This document shows positions 19,120 through 27,647 of a stretch of DNA of 64,000 nucleotides, piece after piece. The stretch comes from Planctomycetota bacterium. GTDB taxonomy: Bacteria > Planctomycetota > UBA1135. The position numbers and the translations under genes were made by a program. The stretch spans positions 62,001 to 126,000 of the forward strand of contig SHNF01000009.1 in the NCBI GenBank assembly GCA_004295085.1. Reading direction: 5' to 3'. A model generated the notes under the pieces. It was given only the letters and a program-made list of their open reading frames with translations. It searched no databases and had not been told where the DNA came from. Each line of letters begins with the position of its first letter. The first letter of the stretch is position 1.

Positions 19120-20609
19120 TCCTCGACCGGCTGGAGCTCACGCTGCCGGTGCCGGAGCTCTTCGTGGCCGGCGGCCGCAGGCACGTGCTCGCACGATCCC
19201 GGGCCGGCCGCCGCCTCCGTGCCGGCCGGACGGTGCACCAGCAGCTCCAGCTGGGCGGCCGCAGATTCGAGCTCGTGCCGCGCATCCTCCATCCGCGTGT
19301 TCAGGAAGTTGAACGGCAGCAGCGCGGTGATCGCGATGCCCAGTCCGAACGCCGTGGCGATCAGCGCCTCGGCGATGCCGCCGGTGATCGCGCCGGGCGC
19401 GTTGAGCTCGCCGCCGATCAGCGCGAAGGATCCCATCATGCCGGTCACCGTGCCCAGCAGGCCGAGCAGCGGCGCGAGCGTGATCACGGTGTCCAGGATC
19501 GGGATGCCGCGCTGGAAGCGCTTCAGCTCCTGCGCCTGGGCGTACAGCAGCGCGTTGGGCAGCGACTGGCCCTTGTGCTCCAGTGCATAGGCGAGAGTGC
19601 GCACGACGAAGTCCTTCGACTCCGAGCCGGTGCGGATCGCGGCCTCGGTGTCGCCCCGCTCGACCTCCGCGAACAACTGCTCCAGCGCCTTCGGGCTGCG
19701 CTTGCGGCGCTCGTTGGCCAGGAACAGCACGCGTTCGAGCACCGTGCCGAGCGCCAGGATCGAGGCCAGCAGCAGGGGCCACATGATCGGCCCGCCCTTC
19801 TCGAAGATGTGGATCAGGTTGGTCTTCTGCACCAGAGCCTTGAGGGCGCCGCCGCGCGAGGGGTCCAGCGGCAGCAGTCCCTCTCCCGTCTCCACCAGGT
19901 GCTTCACGCCCTCCTGCAGCTCTCCTTCCAGCGGGCGGATCAGCGGCTTGTCCGAGCCGGTCTGCGGGACGGCCAGGCCGGCCGCGCCGCCGGTGGTGGC
20001 GCGGAACAAGGCCACGGGGCCGATGACGGCGAACTGGCCGGCCGCCACCGTGCCCTGCGTGTCCACGCCGAGTCCCGGGAAGCGCATCCCGCCGAGGGCA
20101 TCGAACAGGCGCCGCAGCGACGCCTCGACCAGGGCGAGCTGCCATGCGAACCTCTCCGGCATGGACAGCGCCGTGTTGTCCGTGGCCTGCTTGGCGGCGT
20201 TGACGGCTTCTCCGAGGAGCTGCAGCTCGCTGACGTGGACCCGGGTCTCGAGGTTGCGGGCGTACTCGTCCAGCAGGTTGCCGATGTAGGACAGGTCCTC
20301 CTGCCGCGCCTTCATCTCGGTGTTGATCGTGGCAATCGCGAGGTTGCCGTCGTCCGCCGCGCGCGTGACCCGGTCGTGCTCGTCACGCAGCCGCGCCAGC
20401 CTCTCCTCCAGGGCCGTGAGCTCCTGGGCCAGCGGCAGCTTCTCGGCCGCGATCTGCGCGCGCAGCTGGTTGAGCTCCTCGATGCTCCTGGCCAGATCCT
20501 CCGCCGCGGAACGGGACAGTCGGCTCATGGTCGCGCCGGCGGTGGGCTCCTGCGCGCCGCCGCGGACGGCCAGGGCGAGGATGCAGAGCGCGCGGCCGAA
20601 TGCCTTCAT
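19116..20609 (-). CDS. Long ExbB/MotA/TolQ-family proton channel with periplasmic coiled-coil extension
   Basis: 497 residues from ATG 20609. A signal peptide, a long coiled coil (about 35-110) and a further periplasmic domain (to about 265) precede the channel domain, whose membrane segments lie near 270-295 and 365-430 (LDTVITLAPLLGLLGTVTGMM is the conserved core). Ordinary ExbB is about 230-245 residues. The long form is typical of DUF3450-linked operons, where a second short ExbB usually follows; none is present here. The ATG overlaps the DUF3450 stop as ATGA. Confidence 0.9.
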   Translation of the reverse strand: MKAFGRALCILALAVRGGAQEPTAGATMSRLSRSAAEDLARSIEELNQLRAQIAAEKLPLAQELTALEERLARLRDEHDRVTRAADDGNLAIATINTEMKARQEDLSYIGNLLDEYARNLETRVHVSELQLLGEAVNAAKQATDNTALSMPERFAWQLALVEASLRRLFDALGGMRFPGLGVDTQGTVAAGQFAVIGPVALFRATTGGAAGLAVPQTGSDKPLIRPLEGELQEGVKHLVETGEGLLPLDPSRGGALKALVQKTNLIHIFEKGGPIMWPLLLASILALGTVLERVLFLANERRKRSPKALEQLFAEVERGDTEAAIRTGSESKDFVVRTLAYALEHKGQSLPNALLYAQAQELKRFQRGIPILDTVITLAPLLGLLGTVTGMMGSFALIGGELNAPGAITGGIAEALIATAFGLGIAITALLPFNFLNTRMEDARHELESAAAQLELLVHRPAGTEAAAGPGSCEHVPAAAGHEELRHRQRELQPVEE

Positions 20610-21400
20610 TGGAGTCTCACGGGGAGCGGCACGAAAGCCGGGGATTGCTTGCCCTGGAGGATTTCCAGCGCCATCAGGACGTCCCGGGCGATGGACCTGG
20701 ACGGCTCCCACTTCCATCCGCCGGCGCCGGGGCGGCCGATGCCGGCTTCCCCCCGGGCGCTGACGAAGTAGGCCTGCGCGAGCCCGACATAGATGGCCTG
20801 GACCTCGGCAGGCGTGCCGTCGGCAAGCTCGTGAACCTCGTAGTTGACGGTGATCTCGTTGTTGGCCTTGTTGAGCTCGTTGAGGATGCCGATGACGTTC
20901 TGGAAGCGCTCGGGCGCAGAGATCCGGCGGGCCGCGGCCGCGGCCTCATCCTCCGGCATGCGCTCGCGCAGGAGCTGAAGCCGGGCCCGGATCGGCTCCG
21001 GCAGCGCCTGGCACAGGCGCCGGACCTCGCCCTCCATGCCGGACACGGCCGCGGTCAGCTGCGCGCCGGTGGCCTTGAGCTGCTCGTTCTCGGCCAGGAG
21101 CTCCTCGCGCTTCCGGTCGGTCTCGGCCACGCCGGACTCGGCCTCCCGGATCTTCGCTTCGAGCGTGGCAACCTCTTTCCGGACCAGCTCCAGGCGCCCG
21201 AGCAGGATCTCGCGGCCCTGCTGCCACTCGTTGCGCTCCTTGGAGATGATCTGCTGCGTCTCGATCCACTTGCCCATCGTCAGGCGGGTTTCTTCGAGCG
21301 CCGGCGCGCCGGCGCCGGGCGCAACCCTCTCGCCCTGCGCGGCAGACGAGCCGCCTGCGCACGCAAGAGCGGCGGCGGCGCACAGAATGGTCTGCCGCAA
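20606..21400 (-). CDS. DUF3450 periplasmic coiled-coil protein
   Basis: 264 residues from TTG 21400; no in-frame ATG gives a signal peptide. A signal sequence (1-21) precedes a coiled coil (about 40-130) and the DUF3450 motif WIETQQIISKERNEWQQG. The C-terminus (IGILNELNKANNEITVNYEV) is the conserved second half. DUF3450 proteins are encoded first in long-ExbB/ExbD/TonB operons and probably interact with the ExbB extension in the periplasm; the biochemical role is unknown. First gene of the operon. Confidence 0.87.
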   Translation of the reverse strand: MRQTILCAAAALACAGGSSAAQGERVAPGAGAPALEETRLTMGKWIETQQIISKERNEWQQGREILLGRLELVRKEVATLEAKIREAESGVAETDRKREELLAENEQLKATGAQLTAAVSGMEGEVRRLCQALPEPIRARLQLLRERMPEDEAAAAARRISAPERFQNVIGILNELNKANNEITVNYEVHELADGTPAEVQAIYVGLAQAYFVSARGEAGIGRPGAGGWKWEPSRSIARDVLMALEILQGKQSPAFVPLPVRLQ

Positions 21401-21543
21401 GGTCGGCCGCCCTCCGCGCTCATTTCTGCAAGACTTCTCCAGGGATGCACTCCTGCTTCACGAAGTGGCCACGTGCTGGACTCAGCGCAGGCTTCCCCGC
21501 CCGATCCGGCCGCGTGTCCCCGGAATGTATGCGCGGTCTGTCA

Positions 21544-21563
21544 GCCGGACGTGAGCGTCCGGC
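21544..21563. other. Inverted repeat in the DUF523-DUF3450 spacer
   Basis: GCCGGACG and CGTCCGGC form an 8-bp perfect stem with a 4-base loop. It stands between the DUF523 stop and the start of the TonB operon on the minus strand. It lacks a T-run, so it could be a weak terminator of the DUF523 gene or an operator of the operon. Confidence 0.3.
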
Positions 21564-21620
21564 AAGAATCCCGTGGGGGCGGGCCGGCGGCGCCCTGCGG
21601 CCACGCCGGCGGAACTCTCC

Positions 21621-22103
21621 TCAGGACGACGAGCGCGCGGGGAAGACCACGACGCCGAGCTCCAGCAGCGCGGCGGTGGTCACGCCCGGGCCGTCCGCGA
21701 GCCCGCCGCCGCTGTGCGTCCGGTTCACGCCGCAGGAAGGCGAGCGCTCCTTGAGGAAGGCGTAGCGGACGCCCAGGCGCGCGGCCAGCTCCCGCACCTG
21801 GCGCGCCCCGGACAGGAACGCGCCGGTGACGTCGGCGCCGGCGTCGGTGAGCACGCGGGCGCGGCCGGCCCACACGTCGCGGCCGTCGCCGCCCGGCGGC
21901 TGCGCCGGCGGCCGCGGCGCGGGCAGGCCTCCCAGCATCTCCGGGCACACCGGCACGAGGATGCAGCCGCGGGCGCGCAGCGCCGCCAGCAGCTCGGCAT
22001 CCAGGTTGGAGCCGCCGTTGTAGCGGACCTCCTGGCCCAGCACGCAGGCACTGACCAGCACCGGCTCGCCCGGCTGCAGGTCGGACGGCAAGGCGGCGTC
22101 CAC
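21621..22103 (-). CDS. DUF523 (YbbK-like) protein
   Basis: About 160 residues. The family signature is clear: VSACVLGQEVRYNGGSN at the N-terminus, VCPEMLGGLPAPRPPAQ, and FLKERSPSCGV near the end, with conserved Cys that could bind a metal or cluster. Function is not established. The start is uncertain: GTG 22103 is given, while GTG 22142 would overlap the divergent patatin gene and TTG 22091 is also possible. Confidence 0.75.
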   Translation of the reverse strand: MDAALPSDLQPGEPVLVSACVLGQEVRYNGGSNLDAELLAALRARGCILVPVCPEMLGGLPAPRPPAQPPGGDGRDVWAGRARVLTDAGADVTGAFLSGARQVRELAARLGVRYAFLKERSPSCGVNRTHSGGGLADGPGVTTAALLELGVVVFPARSSS

Positions 22104-22131
22104 CGCGGCATGGTAGTCTGAGCCCGTCGTC

Positions 22132-23151
22132 TTGAATTCCACGGAAGCCCGCGCGGCGTGTCCGCCGATCGTGCTCGCCCTCGGCGGAGGGTCGGCACGC
22201 GGGATGGCCCACATCGGCGTGCTGCGCGCGCTGGCGGACGCCCAGGTGCCGATTGCCGGGATCGCCGGCACCAGCATCGGCGCCATCATCGGCGGCTTGT
22301 ACGCCGCCGATGCGCTGGACCGGTACGAGGACATCGTGCGCCGCCTGGACCGCAAGAGCGTGCTGTACTTCCTGGACCCGGTGCTGCCGGCCTCGGGACT
22401 GATGGGCGGAGGGCGCCTCGGCAGGCTGCTGCATTCGCTCATCGGCGACCGCGCGATCGAAAGCCTGCCCATCCGCTTCTGCGCGGTGGCCTGCGACCTC
22501 GAGCAGGGCCGCGAGGTGCGCCTGGACGGCGGCGACCTGCTGCAAGCGCTGCGCGCGAGCTGGGCCATCCCCGGCCTGTTCACGCCGCAGCGCGTGCGCG
22601 GGCGGTGGCTGGTGGATGGCGGCGTGGTGGCGCCGGTGCCCGTCGGCGCGGCCCGGGCGCTGGGTCTGGGGCCGGTGGCGGCGGTGGACCTCCACGCCCA
22701 CGCCTTCCCCTCACGCCGTCCGCTGGGCACGCGCCCGCCGCACGAGCAGGAGGCGGCGGACCAGCGCCGCAGCCTGGACCGGCTGGCCCACGATCCCACG
22801 GTGGAGCCGGAAGTGCGGGAGGCGGTCCGGGAAGCGCTGGCGCCGCCGAGCGGGCCGGGGCAGCGCCTGGCGCGGCGCGTGGTGCAGATCTGGCAGCGGC
22901 GCGAGCGCGCGGAGGAGGACCGGCCGCCGAGCCTCACCAGCATCGTCAACGACGCTCTTGCGCTGACGCAGTGCGTGCTCTCGCGCCTGCAGATGGCGCA
23001 GGATCCTCCGGAGCTCGTCATCCGGCCGCACCTGCCCGGAGTCGGGCTGCTCGACTACCAGCGTGCCGCCGACATCATCGCCGAAGGCGAGCGCGCCACC
23101 CGCGAGGCGCTGGCGACGCCGGCCGGCGCAACGCTATTTGGACGCGCCTGA
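22132..23151 (+). CDS. Patatin-like phospholipase
   Basis: 339 residues. This family uses a Ser-Asp dyad to hydrolyse acyl chains from lipids. The oxyanion hole GGGSARG (18-24), nucleophile elbow GTSIG (Ser48) and DGG motif (D162) are all present. The C-terminal third is charged and helical and not recognised. The start is TTG 22132; later in-frame GTG codons would cut into the first beta strand. Its last 18 bases overlap the convergent cobalamin adenosyltransferase gene. It lacks a signal peptide, so it is probably cytoplasmic or injected. Confidence 0.87.
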   Translation: MNSTEARAACPPIVLALGGGSARGMAHIGVLRALADAQVPIAGIAGTSIGAIIGGLYAADALDRYEDIVRRLDRKSVLYFLDPVLPASGLMGGGRLGRLLHSLIGDRAIESLPIRFCAVACDLEQGREVRLDGGDLLQALRASWAIPGLFTPQRVRGRWLVDGGVVAPVPVGAARALGLGPVAAVDLHAHAFPSRRPLGTRPPHEQEAADQRRSLDRLAHDPTVEPEVREAVREALAPPSGPGQRLARRVVQIWQRRERAEEDRPPSLTSIVNDALALTQCVLSRLQMAQDPPELVIRPHLPGVGLLDYQRAADIIAEGERATREALATPAGATLFGRA

Positions 23152-23787
23152 GGAGCGGCGCTCGCGGCGGCGGCGCGCGCGCGCGGCCGGAGCCGCGGCG
23201 GGCGCGCTGACCGCCTTCGCGGAGGCGTTGGACGGCTTGACCGGAACCCAGGGGACGTCGTCCACGCCGCCGGCGTGGTTGGCGGCGCGCGCCAGCACGA
23301 ACAGCCAGTCGCTGAGGCGGTTCAGGTAGGCGCCGAAGCGCGCGTCCACCTTCTCCTCGCCCGCCAGCGCCACCAGCGAGCGCTCGGCGCGCCGGCAGAT
23401 CGTGCGCGCCAGGTGCAGGCGCGACGACAGCTCGTTGCCTCCGGGCAGGATGAAGTTGTGGAGCGGCGCCAGGTCCAGTTCCAGGCCGTCGATCTCGGCT
23501 TCCAGCTGGCCCACGGCGGTGTCATCCCAGACCGGAATCTGGGCCAGCGCCTTGCGTGCGGCCTTGGGCGCCACCGCCAGATGGGCGCCCACCACGAACA
23601 GGCGCGCCATCTCGCGCCGCAAAGGCTCGCCCAGGCCGGCCGGCGCGGCTGCGGCGCACCAGCCCAGAGCGGCGTTCAGCTCGTCCACTTCGCCGTAAGC
23701 GCATATACGCAGCGCGTCCTTGCGCACGCGGTCGCCGCCGAACAGGCCGGTCTCGCCTTCATCCCCCGTGCGGGTGTAGATCTTCAT
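23134..23787 (-). CDS. PduO-type cob(I)alamin adenosyltransferase
   Basis: 217 residues. It attaches the 5'-deoxyadenosyl group of ATP to cobalamin, giving coenzyme B12. The ATP-binding N-terminal motif TRTGDEGETGLFGGDRV and the core GEVDELNAALGW, FILPGGNELSSRLHLARTICRRAER and LNRLSDWLFVLAR motifs are all present. An extra Ala/Arg-rich tail of about 35 residues is probably disordered. A TAGACT hexamer lies 12 nt before the ATG and no Shine-Dalgarno sequence is present. Confidence 0.92.
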   Translation of the reverse strand: MKIYTRTGDEGETGLFGGDRVRKDALRICAYGEVDELNAALGWCAAAAPAGLGEPLRREMARLFVVGAHLAVAPKAARKALAQIPVWDDTAVGQLEAEIDGLELDLAPLHNFILPGGNELSSRLHLARTICRRAERSLVALAGEEKVDARFGAYLNRLSDWLFVLARAANHAGGVDDVPWVPVKPSNASAKAVSAPAAAPAARARRRRERRSSGASK

Positions 23788-23799
23788 TTCGAGCGAAAT

Positions 23800-23805
23800 A
23801 GTCTA
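23800..23805 (-). promoter_or_regulatory. Putative -10 box of the cobalamin adenosyltransferase gene
   Basis: TAGACT on the minus strand ends 12 nt before ATG 23787, in the leaderless-type position seen for several genes here. Confidence 0.35.
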
Positions 23806-23851
23806 GCGGCGCCCGATCACGCGTGCGGTCGCGTGGCGCGCAGGCGCAGCC

Positions 23852-24094
23852 TCAGGCCTTCGGGGCGCCCTTGTCGGACTTGCGCGCCTTGGGGCCGGGC
23901 ACGGCCACCCACAGCAGGATCCCGGTCAGGAACAAGGGCATGGCGAACATGTCCACCACTTCCAGCACCGTCATGGACTGGAAGCTGTCCGGGTTCTCGA
24001 ACCTGTCCTGGAACTTCCCGATGATGGGAGCGACGTGCTTGTATATGAGATAGCCGCCGCTGAGCCAGATGACGAGTGCCGCGAGGAAACGCAT
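23852..24094 (-). CDS. Small two-helix membrane protein, unknown
   Basis: 80 residues from ATG 24094. Two hydrophobic segments (about 3-22 and 48-67) flank a short polar loop (IGKFQDRFENPDSFQS); the tail is basic. Codon use resembles the neighbours. It follows the peroxiredoxin gene on the same strand after a hairpin. No known family recognised. Confidence 0.55.
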   Translation of the reverse strand: MRFLAALVIWLSGGYLIYKHVAPIIGKFQDRFENPDSFQSMTVLEVVDMFAMPLFLTGILLWVAVPGPKARKSDKGAPKA

Positions 24095-24152
24095 GGTCTG
24101 CCGGTGATGGAAGTGCCGTCACTCTACGCCGCGAGCCGGCCGGAGTAGCCAG

Positions 24153-24174
24153 GCGCCCCGCAGGTGCGGGGCGC
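24153..24174 (-). terminator. Possible terminator hairpin after the peroxiredoxin gene
   Basis: GCGCCCCGC and GCGGGGCGC form a perfect 9-bp stem with a 4-base loop, starting 24 bases after the peroxiredoxin stop. No T-run follows on the minus strand, so it may only stabilise the transcript or act with Rho. Confidence 0.35.
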
Positions 24175-24198
24175 GGGCGCGGCCCGGGGGCGCGCGGC

Positions 24199-24801
<603 letters not shown>

Positions 24802-24857
24802 GGTTGGGTCTTCCTGGGTGAGGTGGAGTTCCGCTGGCGGAGAGGGATTGTAGCGCC

Positions 24858-25670
24858 TCAAGGCGCGGTGCCGGCCGCGGCGCGCAGCACCTCCGCGGCG
24901 CCGGCGCCGTGCTCCACCGCGGCGCGCAGCACCTCCCCGTGGCTGGGCCGGCTGCCGGAGATCCCGGCGGCGTAGTTGGTCAGCAGCGATACGGCCAGCA
25001 CGCGCGCCCCTGCGTCGCGCGCGGCCAGCGCCTCCGGGATCGTGCTCATGCCGACGGCGTCGACGCCCAGGGCGCGCAGCAACCCGACTTCGGCTGGCGT
25101 CTCGTAGCTGGGGCCCGGCACGCCGGCGTACACGCCGGCGCGCAGCTCGGGCCGGGCCGCGAGCAGGCGCGCGCGCCATTCCGGGTCGTAGAGGTCCACG
25201 AGGTCGAGGAAATGCGCGTGCCCGTCCATGCTCTGGCCGGCCGACAGCGGGTTCGGCAGCCCCAGGTTGATGTGGTCGGTGAAGGGCATGCAGCTTCCGG
25301 GCGCCAGTTCCGGGCGCAGGGAGCCGGCGGCGTTCAGCAGCAGCAGGCTGCGTGCGCCCCATGCGGCCAGCGCGCGCACTCCGCGCACGATCTCGGCCGC
25401 GCTGCGGCCCTCGTACGCGTGCACGCGCCCGCCGCACACGGCGACGCGCCGGCCGGCCAGCCGGCCGACCTGCAGCACCGGCGCGTGGCCTGGCACGCGC
25501 GGCACGGGCCAGCCCGGCAGCTCGCTCAGCGGCAGCGCCTCCGCCGGCTCCATGCGCCCCGCCGCCGCCCAACCGGAGCCGAGGATCGCCGCGATTTCGG
25601 GCGGCGGGCCCAGCCGCGAGCGCAGGGCGTCGGCCAGCGCGCGCACGCGTTGCGCCTCGCTCAGGTTCAT
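24858..25670 (-). CDS. punA: Purine-nucleoside phosphorylase (trimeric type)
   Basis: 270 residues. It phosphorolyses (deoxy)inosine and guanosine to base and (deoxy)ribose-1-phosphate for purine salvage. Family motifs: ILGSGW near residue 28, [32 protein letters not shown] and GMSTIPE. The C-terminal TNYAAG is the purine-binding region. It runs from ATG 25670, 47 bases from the divergent DUF4097 gene. A TATCCT hexamer lies 9 nt before the ATG. Confidence 0.92.
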   Translation of the reverse strand: MNLSEAQRVRALADALRSRLGPPPEIAAILGSGWAAAGRMEPAEALPLSELPGWPVPRVPGHAPVLQVGRLAGRRVAVCGGRVHAYEGRSAAEIVRGVRALAAWGARSLLLLNAAGSLRPELAPGSCMPFTDHINLGLPNPLSAGQSMDGHAHFLDLVDLYDPEWRARLLAARPELRAGVYAGVPGPSYETPAEVGLLRALGVDAVGMSTIPEALAARDAGARVLAVSLLTNYAAGISGSRPSHGEVLRAAVEHGAGAAEVLRAAAGTAP

Positions 25671-25717
25671 TCCGTGGCTAGGATAGTGGCGCTCTCCGCT
25701 GGCAATCGAGTTTCCCC

Positions 25718-26521
25718 ATGCAGCATCTTCCCTTCTTCCTGAGTCTGGCGGCCCTGACCCTGTCCGGCTGCGTCATCCACGTCGACGGCTGGTCGAACGA
25801 CCGGAGCGCCACCCGCGAGGAACGCGTCGAGGTGCCGCTGGCCTCCGCGACCGGGCTGAGGGTGGTGACGCGCAACGGGTCCATCGAGGTTTCCGCGGTG
25901 GACGGCCCGGCGGTGATCTGCAGCGCCAAGTTCACGGCCTGGGCCTCCAGCGAGGACCTCGCCCGCCAGCGCGTGGACCAGTTGCGGCTGGAAAGCCGCC
26001 AGGAGGGCGGCCGCCTGGTCCTGGAAGTCGTGGCGCCGGACCGCGAGGAACGTTATGGCGCCGCGCTGCGCCTGCAGGTGCCGTTGCACCTGGCGCTGGA
26101 CCTGGACACCAGCAACGGCGACATCGACGTGCTGGCGGCTTATCCGCAGGTGCGCGCCGACACCTCCAACGGCACGGTGCAGGCCGAGGTGAGCGGCGGC
26201 AGCGCCGTGCTGGACAGCTCCAACGGCAGCATCACCCTGGCCGGAACGCCCGCGCGCTTCGAGATCAGCACCAGCAACGGCTCCGTCACCGTCCATCTGC
26301 CCGGCGGCTGGAGCGGCGACGGCTCCGTGGACACGTCCAACGGCTCCATCACGATCGAGTGTGCCGGCGCGCTCGGCTGCAGCGTGAGCGCCGACACCAG
26401 CAACGCCCGCGTGCGCCTGGAAGGCGGCGAGCTGAGAATGCTCGGCAGCGGCGCCGATGCGGTGGGCCCGCACGTGCACCTCGAGACCAGCAACGGCCCG
26501 ATCACGATCCGGCAGCGCTAG
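25718..26521 (+). CDS. DUF4097-type beta-repeat lipoprotein
   Basis: 267 residues. The N-terminus MQHLPFFLSLAALTLSGCVI has a lipobox (LSGC), so it is a lipoprotein. The rest is a ladder of short beta repeats, each with (D/T)TSNG followed by a strand (for example DTSNGDIDV, DTSNGTVQA, STSNGSVTV, DTSNGSITI), the DUF4097/adhesin-like left- or right-handed fold. The role of the family is unknown, probably at the envelope. Its last 20 bases overlap the convergent terpene-cyclase-fold gene. Confidence 0.82.
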   Translation: MQHLPFFLSLAALTLSGCVIHVDGWSNDRSATREERVEVPLASATGLRVVTRNGSIEVSAVDGPAVICSAKFTAWASSEDLARQRVDQLRLESRQEGGRLVLEVVAPDREERYGAALRLQVPLHLALDLDTSNGDIDVLAAYPQVRADTSNGTVQAEVSGGSAVLDSSNGSITLAGTPARFEISTSNGSVTVHLPGGWSGDGSVDTSNGSITIECAGALGCSVSADTSNARVRLEGGELRMLGSGADAVGPHVHLETSNGPITIRQR

Positions 26522-27647
26522 CCACGTCAGGGATCCGGCTGCCGAGCTGCGCCAGTACCAGCAGCGCGAACGCGGTGCCGTAGGGCTTGTGGTAGCTGTA
26601 CAGCGGGTAGTCCCAGAAGGAGCCGTCCGGCTCGCGGCAGATCATGACGGCCTGCTCCAGCAACGGCGCGTAGCGGGCCGGATCCGGCACCCGGGCCAGC
26701 AGCAAGGTGGCGTAGTAGTGGCCGTACAGGTAGAAGTAGCCCGAGATCTGGTAGTGGGACTCGTGCGGGATCGGCCGCCGCAGCGAAGCCACCTGGAAGC
26801 GGGCGTTGCGCACCAGCAGATCGTCGAGGGCGCTGGCGCACTGCTCCGCGCTCGGCTCGCGGCCGAACACGCCGATGGCCTCCAGGCAGGCCGGCGCGCG
26901 GCAGGCAGCGCCCTTGAGCTGGTTGATGCCGCGGCCCGGCGAATTGCGCCACAGCTCGCCGTAGGTGAAGGAGCCGGTGGGCGTCTGGCAGCGCACGATC
27001 GACGCCACGGCCTTGTCCACGACCGCCTGCGGCACCTCGATCCCGGCCTGGCGGGCGCGCTGCAGCCCGATCAGGCACGTGGCCGTGGTGAAGCTCATGG
27101 ACGTGAAGGATGGCCGGAACGTCGGCACTTCATCCAGGCTGAGGTAGCCCCAGCCGCCGTCCAGCGCCTGGTAGAGGGCCAGCTTCTCCACCAGGCGGCG
27201 GCTGGCGGCGCGCAGCGCCTCGGCGCGCGGGTCGGCGGGCTGCGCGAGCAGGTGCTCGCCGAAACACTGCAGCGTGTAGCCGAAGGACCAGACGTTGTAG
27301 TGTTCCATGCCGCTGGGCCGCTTGACGTCATAGTCGGCCAGCAGGTAGTCCAGGCCGCGGGAATGCGCGGCGCGGCTGGCGTCGGTCGGCTGCGGGCCGG
27401 CGGCCAGCGCCATCACGCACAGGGCCGAGGTCGCCACGCGGAACGCCTGGTGCGAACCCGGCACGTCCGCCAGCACCTCGATCGGCCGCGGCGAGTGATG
27501 GCTGCCCCAGGAGCCGTCCTTGTTCTGGTGCGCCACCAGCCACTCCACGGCGCCGCGGATGGCATCGCCGCGGCTGGCCGGCGCCGCCGGCACGCCCAGC
27601 GGGCCTTCCAGGGTCTGCTGCAGCGCCAGCAGGAGGATGGCCATCAT
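26502..27647 (-). CDS. Prenyltransferase/squalene-cyclase-fold (alpha-alpha toroid) protein
   Basis: 381 residues from ATG 27647, with a short hydrophobic N-terminus (MMAILLLALQQTLEGP) that may be a signal peptide. Repeats of the squalene-hopene cyclase/prenyltransferase fold are visible: NKDGSWGS, ALDGGWGYLS, TPTGSFTYGE and EPDGSFWDY. The catalytic DXDD motif of true cyclases is not seen, so a structural or binding role is more likely. Start overlaps the stop of the HlyD-like gene as ATGA, so the two are translationally coupled. Confidence 0.75.
   Translation of the reverse strand: MMAILLLALQQTLEGPLGVPAAPASRGDAIRGAVEWLVAHQNKDGSWGSHHSPRPIEVLADVPGSHQAFRVATSALCVMALAAGPQPTDASRAAHSRGLDYLLADYDVKRPSGMEHYNVWSFGYTLQCFGEHLLAQPADPRAEALRAASRRLVEKLALYQALDGGWGYLSLDEVPTFRPSFTSMSFTTATCLIGLQRARQAGIEVPQAVVDKAVASIVRCQTPTGSFTYGELWRNSPGRGINQLKGAACRAPACLEAIGVFGREPSAEQCASALDDLLVRNARFQVASLRRPIPHESHYQISGYFYLYGHYYATLLLARVPDPARYAPLLEQAVMICREPDGSFWDYPLYSYHKPYGTAFALLVLAQLGSRIPDVASAAGS

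Noticed and set aside
22104..22142. GTG 22142 as start of the DUF523 gene
   Set aside because: It would overlap the divergent patatin start, and the added residues are not part of the family's conserved N-terminus. It remains possible.
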